A DNA stretch of 64,000 nt from Thecaphora thlaspeos (taxonomy: Eukaryota; Basidiomycota; Ustilaginomycetes; Urocystidales; Glomosporiaceae), in the NCBI GenBank assembly GCA_900291925.1, contig UWYS01000021.1, positions 62,001-126,000 on the forward strand. The letters run 5' to 3'. Below, in pieces: positions 34,193 through 44,329 of this stretch. Position numbers and translations under genes: made by a program. Numbering within the stretch: position 1 is the first letter of the stretch; every line of letters begins with the position of its first letter. The notes below the pieces were generated by a model. It made no database searches and was not told the DNA's origin. It saw only the letters and a list, made by a program, of their open reading frames with translations.

Positions 34193-37100
34193 TCAACTCG
34201 CCAACCTCCCCGACATGACGCTCTTACACACCGCCGCCAACGCCAGCATAAAGATCTGTAACAAGTTAGCCATGACGAAATGCGTGATCGTCTGACCTAT
34301 CTCCAACCAGCTACCTTCGCTCTTGACGGTATAGAGAAAGTTGAGCGCCAAGACGTCCGTGACGATGCAAGCTCCAAAAACCAGCGCCAGCAGACCACCT
34401 TCCAGACCGAGTCCGCCGAAAGACGTCGCGCCAACCAGACGCAGTTCGTCGGTGTCGAGCGGAACGCTTCGAGAGGACCGTGCCGGAGCTTGACAAGGCG
34501 TGGAACAGAGAGCTTGGAAGATGGTGTTGAGGATTAGAAAGGGGACGAGGATCTTGACTAGCAAGAGCGCCGCCATGAGGAAGGGACTGAAGATCGGAAC
34601 AAGCCGGTACACCGGTGATAGGTAGAAGGACGAGATCGAAGCGACGTTGCCTGTTGCACGACCGGACCGAGCACGAGGCAGGAGCGTGCGAGTCGGTATG
34701 CGTCAGATACACATCGATATCAGAGAGGGTCGCACGGGGCATCCACGTGGGGTGACAGCTACTCACCCGTGCCAAAGAACCCGACGTGGAGGAAGAACAG
34801 GTAGAACAGGCTGATACGCAGGTCGGCCAGCTCCAGCCTCCTCCTACCACCGTCCACCGTCGCCGCTGCACTGCTGCACCGCCGGAGCACGCGCTCCTCG
34901 TACACGGCACCCTCCATCTTGGCCCACACGAGCAGATTGAGCGTATAGCATCCGAAGAAGAGCGCCTCGTCACGCAGCGACAGCAGGACAAAGACGGGCG
35001 CAAACGCAAACACGACAATCGCCAGACGCTGGTTGGCGGACTGTCGGACGAGGCGCGAGGTGGTCGGCTCGCCTTTCGTCGAGGCGGAGGCGGAGGCGGT
35101 GGAGGGCGAAGGGAGCTGAATCGGCCTGCGGAAGCCGTATGCAAAGGGAAAGACAAACGAAAAGACGAGCGCCACCCAGGCGACGACCTGGTTGCGCAAG
35201 GGCAGGCCATTCTTGAGCTGGAGCGATCGCGCCGAGCTGGCCGTAATCATCGTCGTGATCACGAGGACCACCAGCTGGACCTTCAACGTCCTCAGTGTAT
35301 GGTCGAGGTACGTCCGATGCGCCCCATCGTCTTCGCCCTCAGCGCCGGCCGGGAAGAACCACTGTGGCTTCTTGGTGACGAGCCAGCCCGCCGCGAGGAA
35401 GACGACGCCGCTGAGGACCAGTAGCGTGATGCTCTCCTGCTTGTCGACGTCCGAGATGGTGAAGAGGCCCGAGACTATGCACGAGAGCCCCCAGACGAGT
35501 AGCATCGCTTCGTTGCGCGCCTTGAAGTCGGCATCGAGGAAGAAGGCCGGCCAGATCAGCCCGATCGCCAAGAAGCCGACGAACCACGCGACTCGGTAGA
35601 GGTATCCGACCGCCATCAGCTCCAGCGTCAGCAGGCCCAGCAGACCACGAAGGAGCGCGGCCCATCGGCTCCCATCCCCGCCACTGCTGTCACCGCGGCG
35701 CAATGCCTCGCCATAGAGACGTCGCTCGTCGATCACCCGTCCCCACAGGAAGCAGGCCAGGCCGGAGTAGGCGTAGTAGGTGAGCGGCGCCTCCTCCTGG
35801 ACGAACTTGGCGCAGAGCAGGCCGAAGGCAGGTGCGATCACCGCCTTGCCCAGCCCGGTCAGACCGCCCACCGGAGGCAGAGCAGACACCTGTGCGTCCG
35901 AGAGCACGTAAGCACGAAGCAGGTAGGCCAGGCCGTACAGGATCGAGCCGATATAGCCCGCAGAGATGACAGCGCAGAGGAAGAGCCAGTCGTACGTCTG
36001 CAGGTAGCGGCTCCCGTCGAGCGCCTGGCGGATGAGGGCTTCGCTCTGCGAGATGGCAGCGTCGTAGCTTCTGCCTTCAATCAGCGACTTGATCGCCTCA
36101 ACCTCGACCTCGCCCGGTGAGGAGTAGGCTCCCATCTCGCCCGCTGACAGCGACGCGAAGCCCTCGAAGGGGACGTACCGCAGCATCCGTCGCTGACGGT
36201 CGCCATGCTTGACGCGGTAGGTCTCGAGCACCTGCATGGCATTGGCCAGCAGCGCACGCGCCCTGTGCTCGTCCGGCAGGTCGAGCAGATCGACGCGCAG
36301 CTTGCCCTCCGAGTTGGCCGGCGTGGGAACGCCGATCAGAGCAGCCATCAGCGGAGTGATGTCGGCCTGTTCGATGTCGACCCGCGCCACATCATCCAGC
36401 TGCCAACCTTTGTAATAATCGTCCGACTCTGCCTTCTCGCTGTGTCGAGCCCGCTGCTCTGCAGTGGCCGGCAGAGGCTCGCGAACACCGGCGCCCCATG
36501 CAACGATGGGGGTGCGGGTGTTGTCCGGATGACCGTCTCCGTGATTGCCCTTGGAGCTCATTCCGTGGTCAGCGGTGAAGACGTAGGCCGTCTTGCCGTC
36601 AGATCCGTAGAAGCTGTCGAACAGCCGCTCGACGTCGCGGACCAGCGCATCGACGACGATGGTGTTGCCGACGTACTCAGGCGAAAGCGGACGGTAGGTG
36701 TGGCCGGTGCTGTCGAGGCCGAGGAGGTGGAGGAAGAAGACGGTCCCCTTTCGGCGCATCTGGGCCGCCAGCTGTAGGTCGCTCCCTGCTCGCCCGAAGA
36801 GCGCGCGCACCTGGTCGAGCACCCAGAGGTCGAGGTGAGTGGCGTCCTTGGTAAAGTCTTCCGCCTCTTCGTCGTAGGTCCACATGTCGACTCGGTCCGC
36901 AGCGGCGCCGACGGCAAACATCGGGACAATGTCCGGAGAGCCAAAGGCATACGAGTGGCTGGACTGATTGAGCAGCGAGTCGAAGGCGATCGGGTTCAGC
37001 TTCCAGCCTGCGTGCAGCGGCGGCGGGCGACGAAGCAGCGGGTCAGAACAGGGCGCAGGAGGAGCAACAAGAACGTCAGTTCACGCCCGGGCTGCTGTAC

Positions 37101-37796
37101 GTGCGCAGGCCGAGACGATGGGCAAAGAGGGCCTGGCTGCTCACCCTTTGTCACCGCGCTGACGTCCTCGTACATGCCAGCGATCATGGCAACGTGTCCG
37201 GGTCGGCTCTCTGTCGGCACTCGCGTATGGCTGAGGCCCCAGACACCGCGATGCTTTGCGACGGAGCGGAGGTAGGGCCCTGCAAAGGCCGTCTGTGCGG
37301 CGACGCCGTCCGCAGCCTTTGGTCGCCCCTCTACCGGCCTGCTCTCCCGCGAGCTCTCGAGCGCCTGCGAGTAAGGATGCGGTGTCTCCAAGGGGTCCGC
37401 CTCAAAGTCGCGCCACAGGCTATCGCTCGACGCCCGCATACGTGATGCGAGATCGTCTCTGGCCCAGGTAGGCAGGTCGGCCACGGGATGTCGCCTGTAG
37501 AGTGTGTCGGCTCTAAGACCGTCTCCGACAATGAGCACCATTCGATCTGCCGGAGCGGCAAAGTCGGGCAGTTCGGCGTTGGAGGGGGACGAGGCATCGT
37601 TGGAGAGGAAGGTATCGGCGATGCCGAAGCGAGGCTCGAGGTGGACGACGGGCGAGGTGAAGTAGATGTCGAATACGGCGGAGATGTAGACCAGGTGGAA
37701 GAGGAGCGAGAGGAGGAGAAAGCGGAGCGGAGACGAGGTGGAGCGATTGGATCGAGGGGCGGCGGCATGGTGCTGGCCGTCTGGAGGCGACGCCAT
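34193..37796 (-). CDS. MCD4: GPI ethanolamine phosphate transferase 1 (Mcd4/PIG-N)
   Basis: ER membrane enzyme that adds ethanolamine phosphate to the first mannose of GPI anchor precursors. Exons are 37796..37145, 37007..34767 and 34650..34193 (1,116 aa), with GTGAGC/GTGAGT donors and agreeing phases. A signal-anchor helix (LRFLLLSLLFHLVYISAVFD) precedes the alkaline-phosphatase-superfamily catalytic domain with LIVGDGLRADTLYRR, WGLSHTRVPTESRPGHVAMI, FTADHGMSSKGNHGDGHPDN and TRTPIVAWGAG. The C-terminal half has more than ten hydrophobic helices and the family block FFGTGNVASISSFYL, restored across the second intron. Length is close to fungal Mcd4 (around 950-1,050 aa), slightly long. Start codon chosen at the only ATG preceding the anchor helix. 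Confidence 0.93.
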
Positions 37797-38639
37797 GGTG
37801 GCCGGTCGGTGGGCGGAGGTGGAGAGTTGTATGCGTGGAGTGGGAAGGATCGGAGCGATCCTAGTCTATGTGGTGGAAGGTGAGGGCGACATGGAGGGTG
37901 TAGGGATGGACGGGGTGGCCGAGGAAGGCTTGACTAGAGGAGCGGAGACAAGAAGAGAGGCGTCCGTGCAACCTTTGCGGTTTCTTCTTGCCTGCGCCCG
38001 TGTCACACACGACCTCGACAGGGAGATGGTGGATGAGCTGATGGATTGCCACATCCGGAAGCGCGCCGCGGAGCCTATATAAAGGGGCCGCCGCTTAGTC
38101 ATCCACATTGGCTCCGGCAGGAGGCGAGGAGGCATGACAGCCCGTCACACATAAAACGTGCCTCGCAGCACCTCCACCTGGCCCGAGCGCCGACGCGCCG
38201 CCGCCGCCCTCCCCTCTCCCTCTCCCTCTCGCGCAAACAGCTTCGATGGCTCGTCATTCCTTCATCATCCACACTGCCGCCCCAACAGCCAGACAGTTCT
38301 GAGTAGTCGCACAACGTGGACACCCCTTTGACGCTCTCACAAAGTCGCACGAACATATATGGCTTCTGCCTTTGCAGCCGACCGCCGCCGCTCCTCCTGG
38401 CCACGCGCATCGTCGGCTTAGTCGTTGTCGCCAATGACGATGCATTCGGTCTCCTCTTGCACCTCACCCACCGAGCTCCTCCTCTTCCGCTTTCCCTTCC
38501 CCTTCGTCTCCAAGATTGACCCTTCGTGCCACCTTGCACCGCCCTCTTCCGCTGCGCTCCTCTGAGTCGCCAAGTTATGCTCCTTCCCCTTCGCGCCCTC
38601 CATATTTGATCTTGATCCTTCAAGTCCGAGGATCGGCCA
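37797..38639. promoter_or_regulatory. MCD4 upstream region with TATATAAAG box
   Basis: 843 bases between the MCD4 start and the DNA methyltransferase 3' end. A TATATAAAG sequence at 38076-38084 lies about 280 bases upstream of the MCD4 ATG; on the minus strand it reads TATATA, so orientation is ambiguous. No other gene is supported. Confidence 0.4.
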
Positions 38640-41430
38640 CTACTGCCGTCGGCCTCGTGCCGACTGCGACCCTTCCCTCTTCGCCCTCTCACTCTCGACG
38701 AGCGACTTGAGCACCGCCAGACCCATCGCCTTGGCGAGCGGTACGGCGACCGCATTACCAATCTGTCTGTGGGCCGCCGTCAGATCCTTGCCCGTGACGA
38801 ACACGACGTGGTCGGGAAACCCTTGAGCCCTAGCGTGCTCCCTCACCGTGAGGATACGATGCTGCGACGAATGCAGCACCTTTCCGCACTCTCCGGCCGG
38901 CGACATGGTGGTCACTGCTACCTCAAAGTGAGAGTGGTGGCAGAGACATGCGAAGCCGTTGGGGTAGAATCCGTTGGCGGCGCGCGCCGAGGAGCTAGAG
39001 GCCATCGACCATGGTTGCAGCTTCGGCTTCTTGACGCCGCGAGATAAAAAGGTGTGGTGGTTGGCGTGAGCGATGAGCGGGATGTTGACCACACGCTCGA
39101 CGGTGATCGCGTTCAGCTGTCGCGTCTGGTGCTGCGAGACCGTCGTACCGCCCAACGATCGCAGAGAGGCTTGGTAGCTGGTGCGCGGCGGAGTGGCGTA
39201 GGTTTGGACGCTGAACCCTACCGCCTCGACGCCGTCGCCACCTGATTCTGACTTGTGAGCTCGCAAGGCAGGAATGCCGAGTCGCTGCCTCTCCTGTCGC
39301 TTCTTGCGGGAAACGCGGCCGGCCTTGTAGATGGTGTGCGGATCAAGCCAGTCGAACGGTGCCAGGTCGCAGATCGCATCGCCGACCGTGACGGCAGGCA
39401 ACGGAGCGGAACGAAGCAGCAGCAGCTCGTTGCGGTCCTGACTACTTCGATAGTCATTGCCATGACCGTCCCTCCAGGTGAAGCACGGTTCCGAACGACC
39501 GAGAAAGACGTGCGTGGCCGAGGGAAGGCGCGGGAGACGGTGTCCGATCCTAGCGCCCCAAATCACGGTCCGGCTGCGGGACTGTGGACATCCGAACGAT
39601 CCGGACTGGAACACCTCGACCGACGCAGCGTAGCCAAGCGTGACGAGCGAAAGCAGGACAAACTTGACGAACCCGCGCTTGTGTGCTCCGAGGTGAGCGT
39701 TGAGCAGTCCAAAGACGTTTTCCAGCATCACGAACTTGGGCCGATAGACGTCGACCCAGCTTGAGCGCAGAAGCTACGAGGAGGTTGCGGTCGTCCGCGA
39801 CATGATCCCGAGCGTGAGTGGCGCGTCTCGCGGCGGTAGCAGTGCGATTGAGACCGCTGAATCCTTGGCAAGGCGGTCCACCGACGATGATGTCGACCTC
39901 GCCAAGTCGGGGTAGCCGTCGGCGAGCAATGGACCCGCCACCGCATCCGAGGACCTTCTTGAGGAGCACACCGGTGTCGCCGCAGATGGCTGAGGCCTCT
40001 GGATGGTGGCGACGGAACGTCTCGATAGCCTGGGAGTCGTGGTCGATGGCCCAGCGAGTCTCGACGACGCCAGATAGAGCGAGACCGATCGACAGTCCGC
40101 CGGCACCGCAAAATAGGTCGAGCGAGGTTAAGCGATGCTGCGTCTTGACCTCGTCCGCCAGTACCTCCTCCGCTTCGATGGCATCGTGACAGACAGCGCA
40201 ACTTCGGAGGTCATCGCGCTGAAGCACTCTTCGCAAGTCCTTTCATCGGACGAAATAGTGATGCTCGCTCTGTGTCAAGGGTGGAGAATCTTTGCCGTTG
40301 TGCACCGAAACATAGCATCGTCCGACGACCTTGTGACGGTCCGCTTGTAGTGAGATGAGCTGCTGCGTCGGAATGAGCCGCCGTTCATCCTTGAAGCTGA
40401 TGGTGGCGAGCTTGTTCGGCTTGGCGTAGTAGCGAGGGAGACTGCCGGATGACGCTTGGCGCTGAAAGAGACGTAAGGTGACCTTTGTTGCAGACGGAAG
40501 CGCGAAGGACGATGGCGACGACGATGTAGTTGCGATGTGCCTGACCTTTTCGACGTAGTAGATGGCGTACGGTTGGGGCTGAGTCGTCGCCAAGCCGCGA
40601 CGGTTCTGATGTGATCGGCCGAGAGTCGACAAACACTCCTCCGGCAAGACGTAGATGAAGTCGCCCTCGTGCGCCTCGATCCAGCCGGCCGGACCGGGAC
40701 AGCAGAAGCCCTGGCCTTGCTGCGCCGTCGGCGCAACGTATCGACAGTCAGCGATGTCCGTAGATCCTTCCGAGCGCCCCGCGATGCCAGCCGGAGCGGC
40801 GCTTTTAACGTAGATCCGGTTGTTGCCCTCGCCGTCCAGAAACTTCTCGAGCGATACGAAAGCGGGACGACGCTCGTCGAAGGCGAAACGGAGACGGTAT
40901 GTACTCTTCCTAGCCTTGTGGGAGATAGTTTGGAGTGGGAATGTGCGTCGTTCTCGCGTGAGGAAGATCTCATTGCACGATCCCAGCGACCCAAGGATCG
41001 TATCAAGTCGATCAATCAGAACATAGCCACTGCAGAGGTAGATCAAATGAGCCAGAAATTTGACTCAGTCGCTGAAAGGCTTTTGGATAGATAACGACTG
41101 GTTTCACCTAACGAGAAATGGCGAAGCGTCGCCGCCTGTCACTTGCCTTACCCAAAGATACCTCGTCTGGCCAGAGCTGGGCGCGGTCGGGATCGCGTGG
41201 GAGGAAGGGAGCACCAAGACGTCATCGACCTCGACGGGCCGCTTCTTCTCGTCGTCAAGATCAATCACAATCGGCTCGAACTGGACCTCGTTGTCGTCGT
41301 GATCTTCGATTTGCGGTGAGATCGCTGGTTTGGCCTCAACGTAGCCCTTCCGCACGCCGAAACGCTCGCGTAGCAGGTAGGCGATGCTCGAGGTGACAAC
41401 AGCGTCGGAACTGCGATTGGCTTGGGACAT
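38640..41430 (-). pseudogene. BAH-domain cytosine-5 DNA methyltransferase (Dim-2/DNMT1 kind), interrupted
   Basis: Cytosine-5 DNA methyltransferase. Exon 1 is 41430..41108 (MSQANRSSDAVVTSSIAYLL); after an intron ending CTGCAG, exon 2 starts at 41029 and restores SPFLVSGYVLIDRLD. The N-terminal half has BAH-like segments (EVDDVLVLPSS, EGDFIYVLPEE, YAIYYVEKVRHIA). The catalytic domain holds SLDLFCGAGGLSIGL (motif I), GGPPCQGFSGLNR (Pro-Cys-Gln, motif IV), MLENVFG (VI), CPQSRSRTVIWGA (VIII) and RQIGNAVAVPLAKA (X). Two breaks occur. An in-frame TGA lies at 40243-40245, between the BAH region and motif I. One extra A sits at 39761-39762, between NLLVASAL and SWVDVYRPKFVMLEN, and exactly one base must be removed to match the family. 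As written it cannot make an intact enzyme unless these are assembly errors. It has no SNF2 domain, so it is not DNMT5. Confidence 0.8.
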
Positions 41431-41826
41431 GATGCTGGAGGATGACAGGCAGGAAAACGTGGAGGTAGGGATAGTGAAAGAAGAGAAGGGAGGGAAGGGA
41501 AGGGAGAGAAGAGCGAGCGAGCAGTGGTACGATAGCTGACATTGAGGCAGGGATGATTGGGAGAGGGCTGGCATCGAGCATAGACTTCGAAAAGAAAGGC
41601 TGAAAGGACCGCCGCGACGATCGCTCATCTGTGTAGAAGAGAGCGCCAGTCAGGCGGTTCATGGCGACAGGGCGGAAAGGTTGCGCAGCAATCGACAGGC
41701 GGAAAGGAGATGAGTAGGCAGTCCATAGGGGAGGATTATCTGATTGACAGTGACGGTGACGGAGAATAGCATTCCATTGAGTGCAGCGACAAAGGCCGAT
41801 CTGGTTCCGCTGGATTCCTTCCTTTA
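41431..41826. other. Upstream region of the methyltransferase gene
   Basis: 396 bases between the methyltransferase ATG and the TRM82 stop codon. C/T-rich on the minus strand, consistent with a leader. No gene seen. Confidence 0.4.
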
Positions 41827-43704
41827 CTAGGCGGCGTCGAGGAGCCCGAGCTCGGCTCGGTTCTTCTCACGGCCCCTAGACCTCTTTCCTTCCTGCATCC
41901 GTTTCACCATCTTATTTCCGCCGCGTCTGCCAACCTCCTCGCCTTCTGCCGCCGCGTCGCCCTCTTGTTGACCCTGCCCGAGCGACCCGTCGGCAGCGTC
42001 GGTGAGCATGCCGTTGGTGGGTCGGCCCTTTTGCTTGATCCGGCTTGCCAGCATCTCGGCGGACGAAGGTGCGTCGACTTTGGGCCAGTTCGTGAGCGCC
42101 GGGTAGAGCGCCAGGGCCGACAGCATAAAGGGCTCGAGAGACGTCTCGGTCAGCACCAGAACGGGCGACGGCTGCGCCTCAAAGGCGACGGTGGACGCGT
42201 TGAAGACGAGCTGCTGGAGGGCGGGCGGCGGCGCCATCGTTGCGTCGCGCGGCTGGAACTCTGGACGTACGTCGAGCGTCGCCCAGACCGAATCAAGGTA
42301 GCCGTCGGCCGACAAGCGAGAGCAGAGATCGAGGATCGGCGCCGGCAGGACGGTAGCCTGTACCTGCTCAGAGAGGTCTCGAACCTCGCTGGCCGGCGCC
42401 AGCACCGCCGAGAGCGGCAGGTGAAAGAACGCCTTGGATCCTTCGACCGCGATCAGCAGCCAGCCTTTTCCCGTCGAGTCCCGGAAGTGCCTGACGGCCG
42501 TGATGGCCTTGGTTGGCTGCGTCTCGTTGTTGTACTCGTAGGCATTTGGCTGCTTGTCCGCTTCGACCTCTGTGTGCACTTCCGCCGCTTCGCCGTTCTG
42601 GTCGTCATTCTTCTTCCTCTTGTTGGCGACGTTCCTGCCCCTCTTTCCCTCTGGGTTGTACCCGCGGTTCTCTCGGCGCTTCTCCTCGCGCTCCCTCGCT
42701 ACGATGTGCGAGGCGATGGCAGCCTCGATGCTGTTAATGGACAGGCAGGCCTTTGATGATGGAAGCGTCTCGGACGAGGGGCCGGCCTCGGCCTCAGCCT
42801 CGGGCAGCGACCACACCCGCAGCGCCTTACCGCCATCTGAGGCGACGAGCTTGTACCTGCCGCCCTCCGCCTGCGAGTCCTCGACGATGCAGAGCGAGCC
42901 GACAAAAGCCGAGGAGCCGAGCAGGAACCGCTCGATGACATGCGCCGCCCGCCTCGGACCCCAGCGCGAGATGCGGATGTGCTCGTCGCGGTCCGCCGTA
43001 AGCAGGAAGCGAGGCTGTGACGAAGCGGAAGGCTGCGGCGTGAAGGCAATGTCGGTGATCATGCTAACGTGGCCCATAAGGATCTTCATCGAAGGGTCGG
43101 TGGGTCGGTCCATCTCGTCGTCCTTCTCCTGACCACCCGCGCCTTGCATCGTCGCAGCAGAGACATCGGTGACGGCTGCTGCTGCTGCTGCTGCTGCTGA
43201 TGCTGATGCTACATGATGGACGATGGAGGAAGGGTCGAGCTGGAAGCTGCGAAGGTCTCCAAACTTGTCGACGACAACGAGCTCCTCTGCCTCCTGACCT
43301 TGGTTGGGCTGGAGCCAGCGTAGGATGGCGGCGCGCTTGGGGAGCGCCTTGATCAGCACCTCGTTGCCCTGGGCCAGTCCGGCAAAGGAAGAGGTGGTGT
43401 CGCTGGCGTCAACCTGAAAGACGCGAAGGATTTTGTCGTCGCCAGTGATGGCCAGGTATCGATCGGAGCGCGAGAATGCTGCGATGCGCGGAAAGGTGAT
43501 CTGGTGTAGTGCTGCGTGCCTCTGAGCGTCGGACTGGTCTGGCTTTGTGGCCTGGGGTACGATTACGGAGGTGGGCAGGGTGATGTGCCTGGCGGGGTTT
43601 GAGGGCGAGACGACGTGGATGGCGTTGGCGCTTAGGAGGACGAGGGTGTCGCTGCTGTGCGCCGAGGCGACGAAGTGGAATGGTACAGACGCCATTGTCG
43701 TCAT
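41827..43704 (-). CDS. TRM82: tRNA (guanine-N7)-methyltransferase non-catalytic subunit Trm82
   Basis: WD40-repeat partner of Trm8; the pair forms m7G46 in tRNA. Single exon, 625 aa, starting MTTMASVPFHFVASAHSSDT (a second ATG at 43695 would lose three residues). Beta-propeller blades include AFSRSDRYLAITGDDKILRV, VVVDKFGDLRSFQL and the family signature MGHVSMITDIAFTPQ followed by FLLTADRDEHIRISRWG and IERFLLGSSAFVGSLCI. An alanine-rich insert (near residues 168-180) and a Lys/Arg-rich insert (KRGRNVANKRKKNDDQNG) sit between blades. It ends in a basic tail. Divergent from the beta-MPP gene, 625 bases apart. Confidence 0.88.
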   Translation of the reverse strand: MTTMASVPFHFVASAHSSDTLVLLSANAIHVVSPSNPARHITLPTSVIVPQATKPDQSDAQRHAALHQITFPRIAAFSRSDRYLAITGDDKILRVFQVDASDTTSSFAGLAQGNEVLIKALPKRAAILRWLQPNQGQEAEELVVVDKFGDLRSFQLDPSSIVHHVASASAAAAAAAAVTDVSAATMQGAGGQEKDDEMDRPTDPSMKILMGHVSMITDIAFTPQPSASSQPRFLLTADRDEHIRISRWGPRRAAHVIERFLLGSSAFVGSLCIVEDSQAEGGRYKLVASDGGKALRVWSLPEAEAEAGPSSETLPSSKACLSINSIEAAIASHIVAREREEKRRENRGYNPEGKRGRNVANKRKKNDDQNGEAAEVHTEVEADKQPNAYEYNNETQPTKAITAVRHFRDSTGKGWLLIAVEGSKAFFHLPLSAVLAPASEVRDLSEQVQATVLPAPILDLCSRLSADGYLDSVWATLDVRPEFQPRDATMAPPPALQQLVFNASTVAFEAQPSPVLVLTETSLEPFMLSALALYPALTNWPKVDAPSSAEMLASRIKQKGRPTNGMLTDAADGSLGQGQQEGDAAAEGEEVGRRGGNKMVKRMQEGKRSRGREKNRAELGLLDAA

Positions 43705-44329
43705 CGTGTTTGCGTATAGCTGCGGCGACGGCGGCGGATGCGACGGCGGTGATGACGGTTTGTTCGTTAGTTGAATGACTAGTTGGCTGGCTGGTGGGTG
43801 TGGTGTGGTGTTGGTGGCGTCACTTGATCGAGAGGGGGGGGGGAGGGCTCGCTGCTGCTGCGCTGTGAGCAGCGAACTTTTTCTCTCGTTCTTCCTGGCC
43901 CGCTTGGCTCGCCTCCACCTCGAGTGCAGCAGCAGGACGGCACTCGCGCGGGTGAGAGAGGATGGTGGAAAAGGGAAGCTCGACGCCGCACCCGATCACG
44001 ACCGGCGGGGGCGGAGCGGCTCGGGCCAGAGAGGCAGAAGATTTGAAATCCGCCCTTGCCAGCCCAGAGCCAAAAGAGAGAGCGGACGCGCGAGCAGGCG
44101 CTCAAGGCAGGCAAGCGGGCAGGCGGCCCCGCCCCTCCGTCCGCTTACAGACGCAGGCAAGCCCAGCCCAACCAAGCAAGGCCCGCCCCCCGTCGTCACC
44201 ACCAGCCGACACCAAGTCACCACCGCCACCTCCAACCCACCCTACAGCGTACCCCTTCGCTTCCCGCTCCCCTCCTCCTCCACCACCTCCTCACCCTCCC
44301 GGTCACACGCATCCTGCGCGTCATTGAAG
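43705..44329. promoter_or_regulatory. Divergent intergenic region, TRM82 / MPP beta
   Basis: 625 bases between divergent start codons, presumably carrying both promoters. GC-rich, with C/A-rich stretches just before the MPP start. No TATA box recognised. Confidence 0.45.

Noticed and set aside
15128..40245. Nuclear TGA read as tryptophan (TGA breaks in both the SurE and methyltransferase genes)
   Set aside because: Many intact genes here end normally with TGA (CTK3, MCD4, ENT3, POLD4), so TGA is a stop codon in this genome.
40207..40250. A 33-base intron that would remove the TGA in the methyltransferase gene in frame
   Set aside because: GT and AG are present and phase fits, but 33 bases is shorter than any other intron placed here, with no clear branch site. 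It would also not fix the downstream frameshift.
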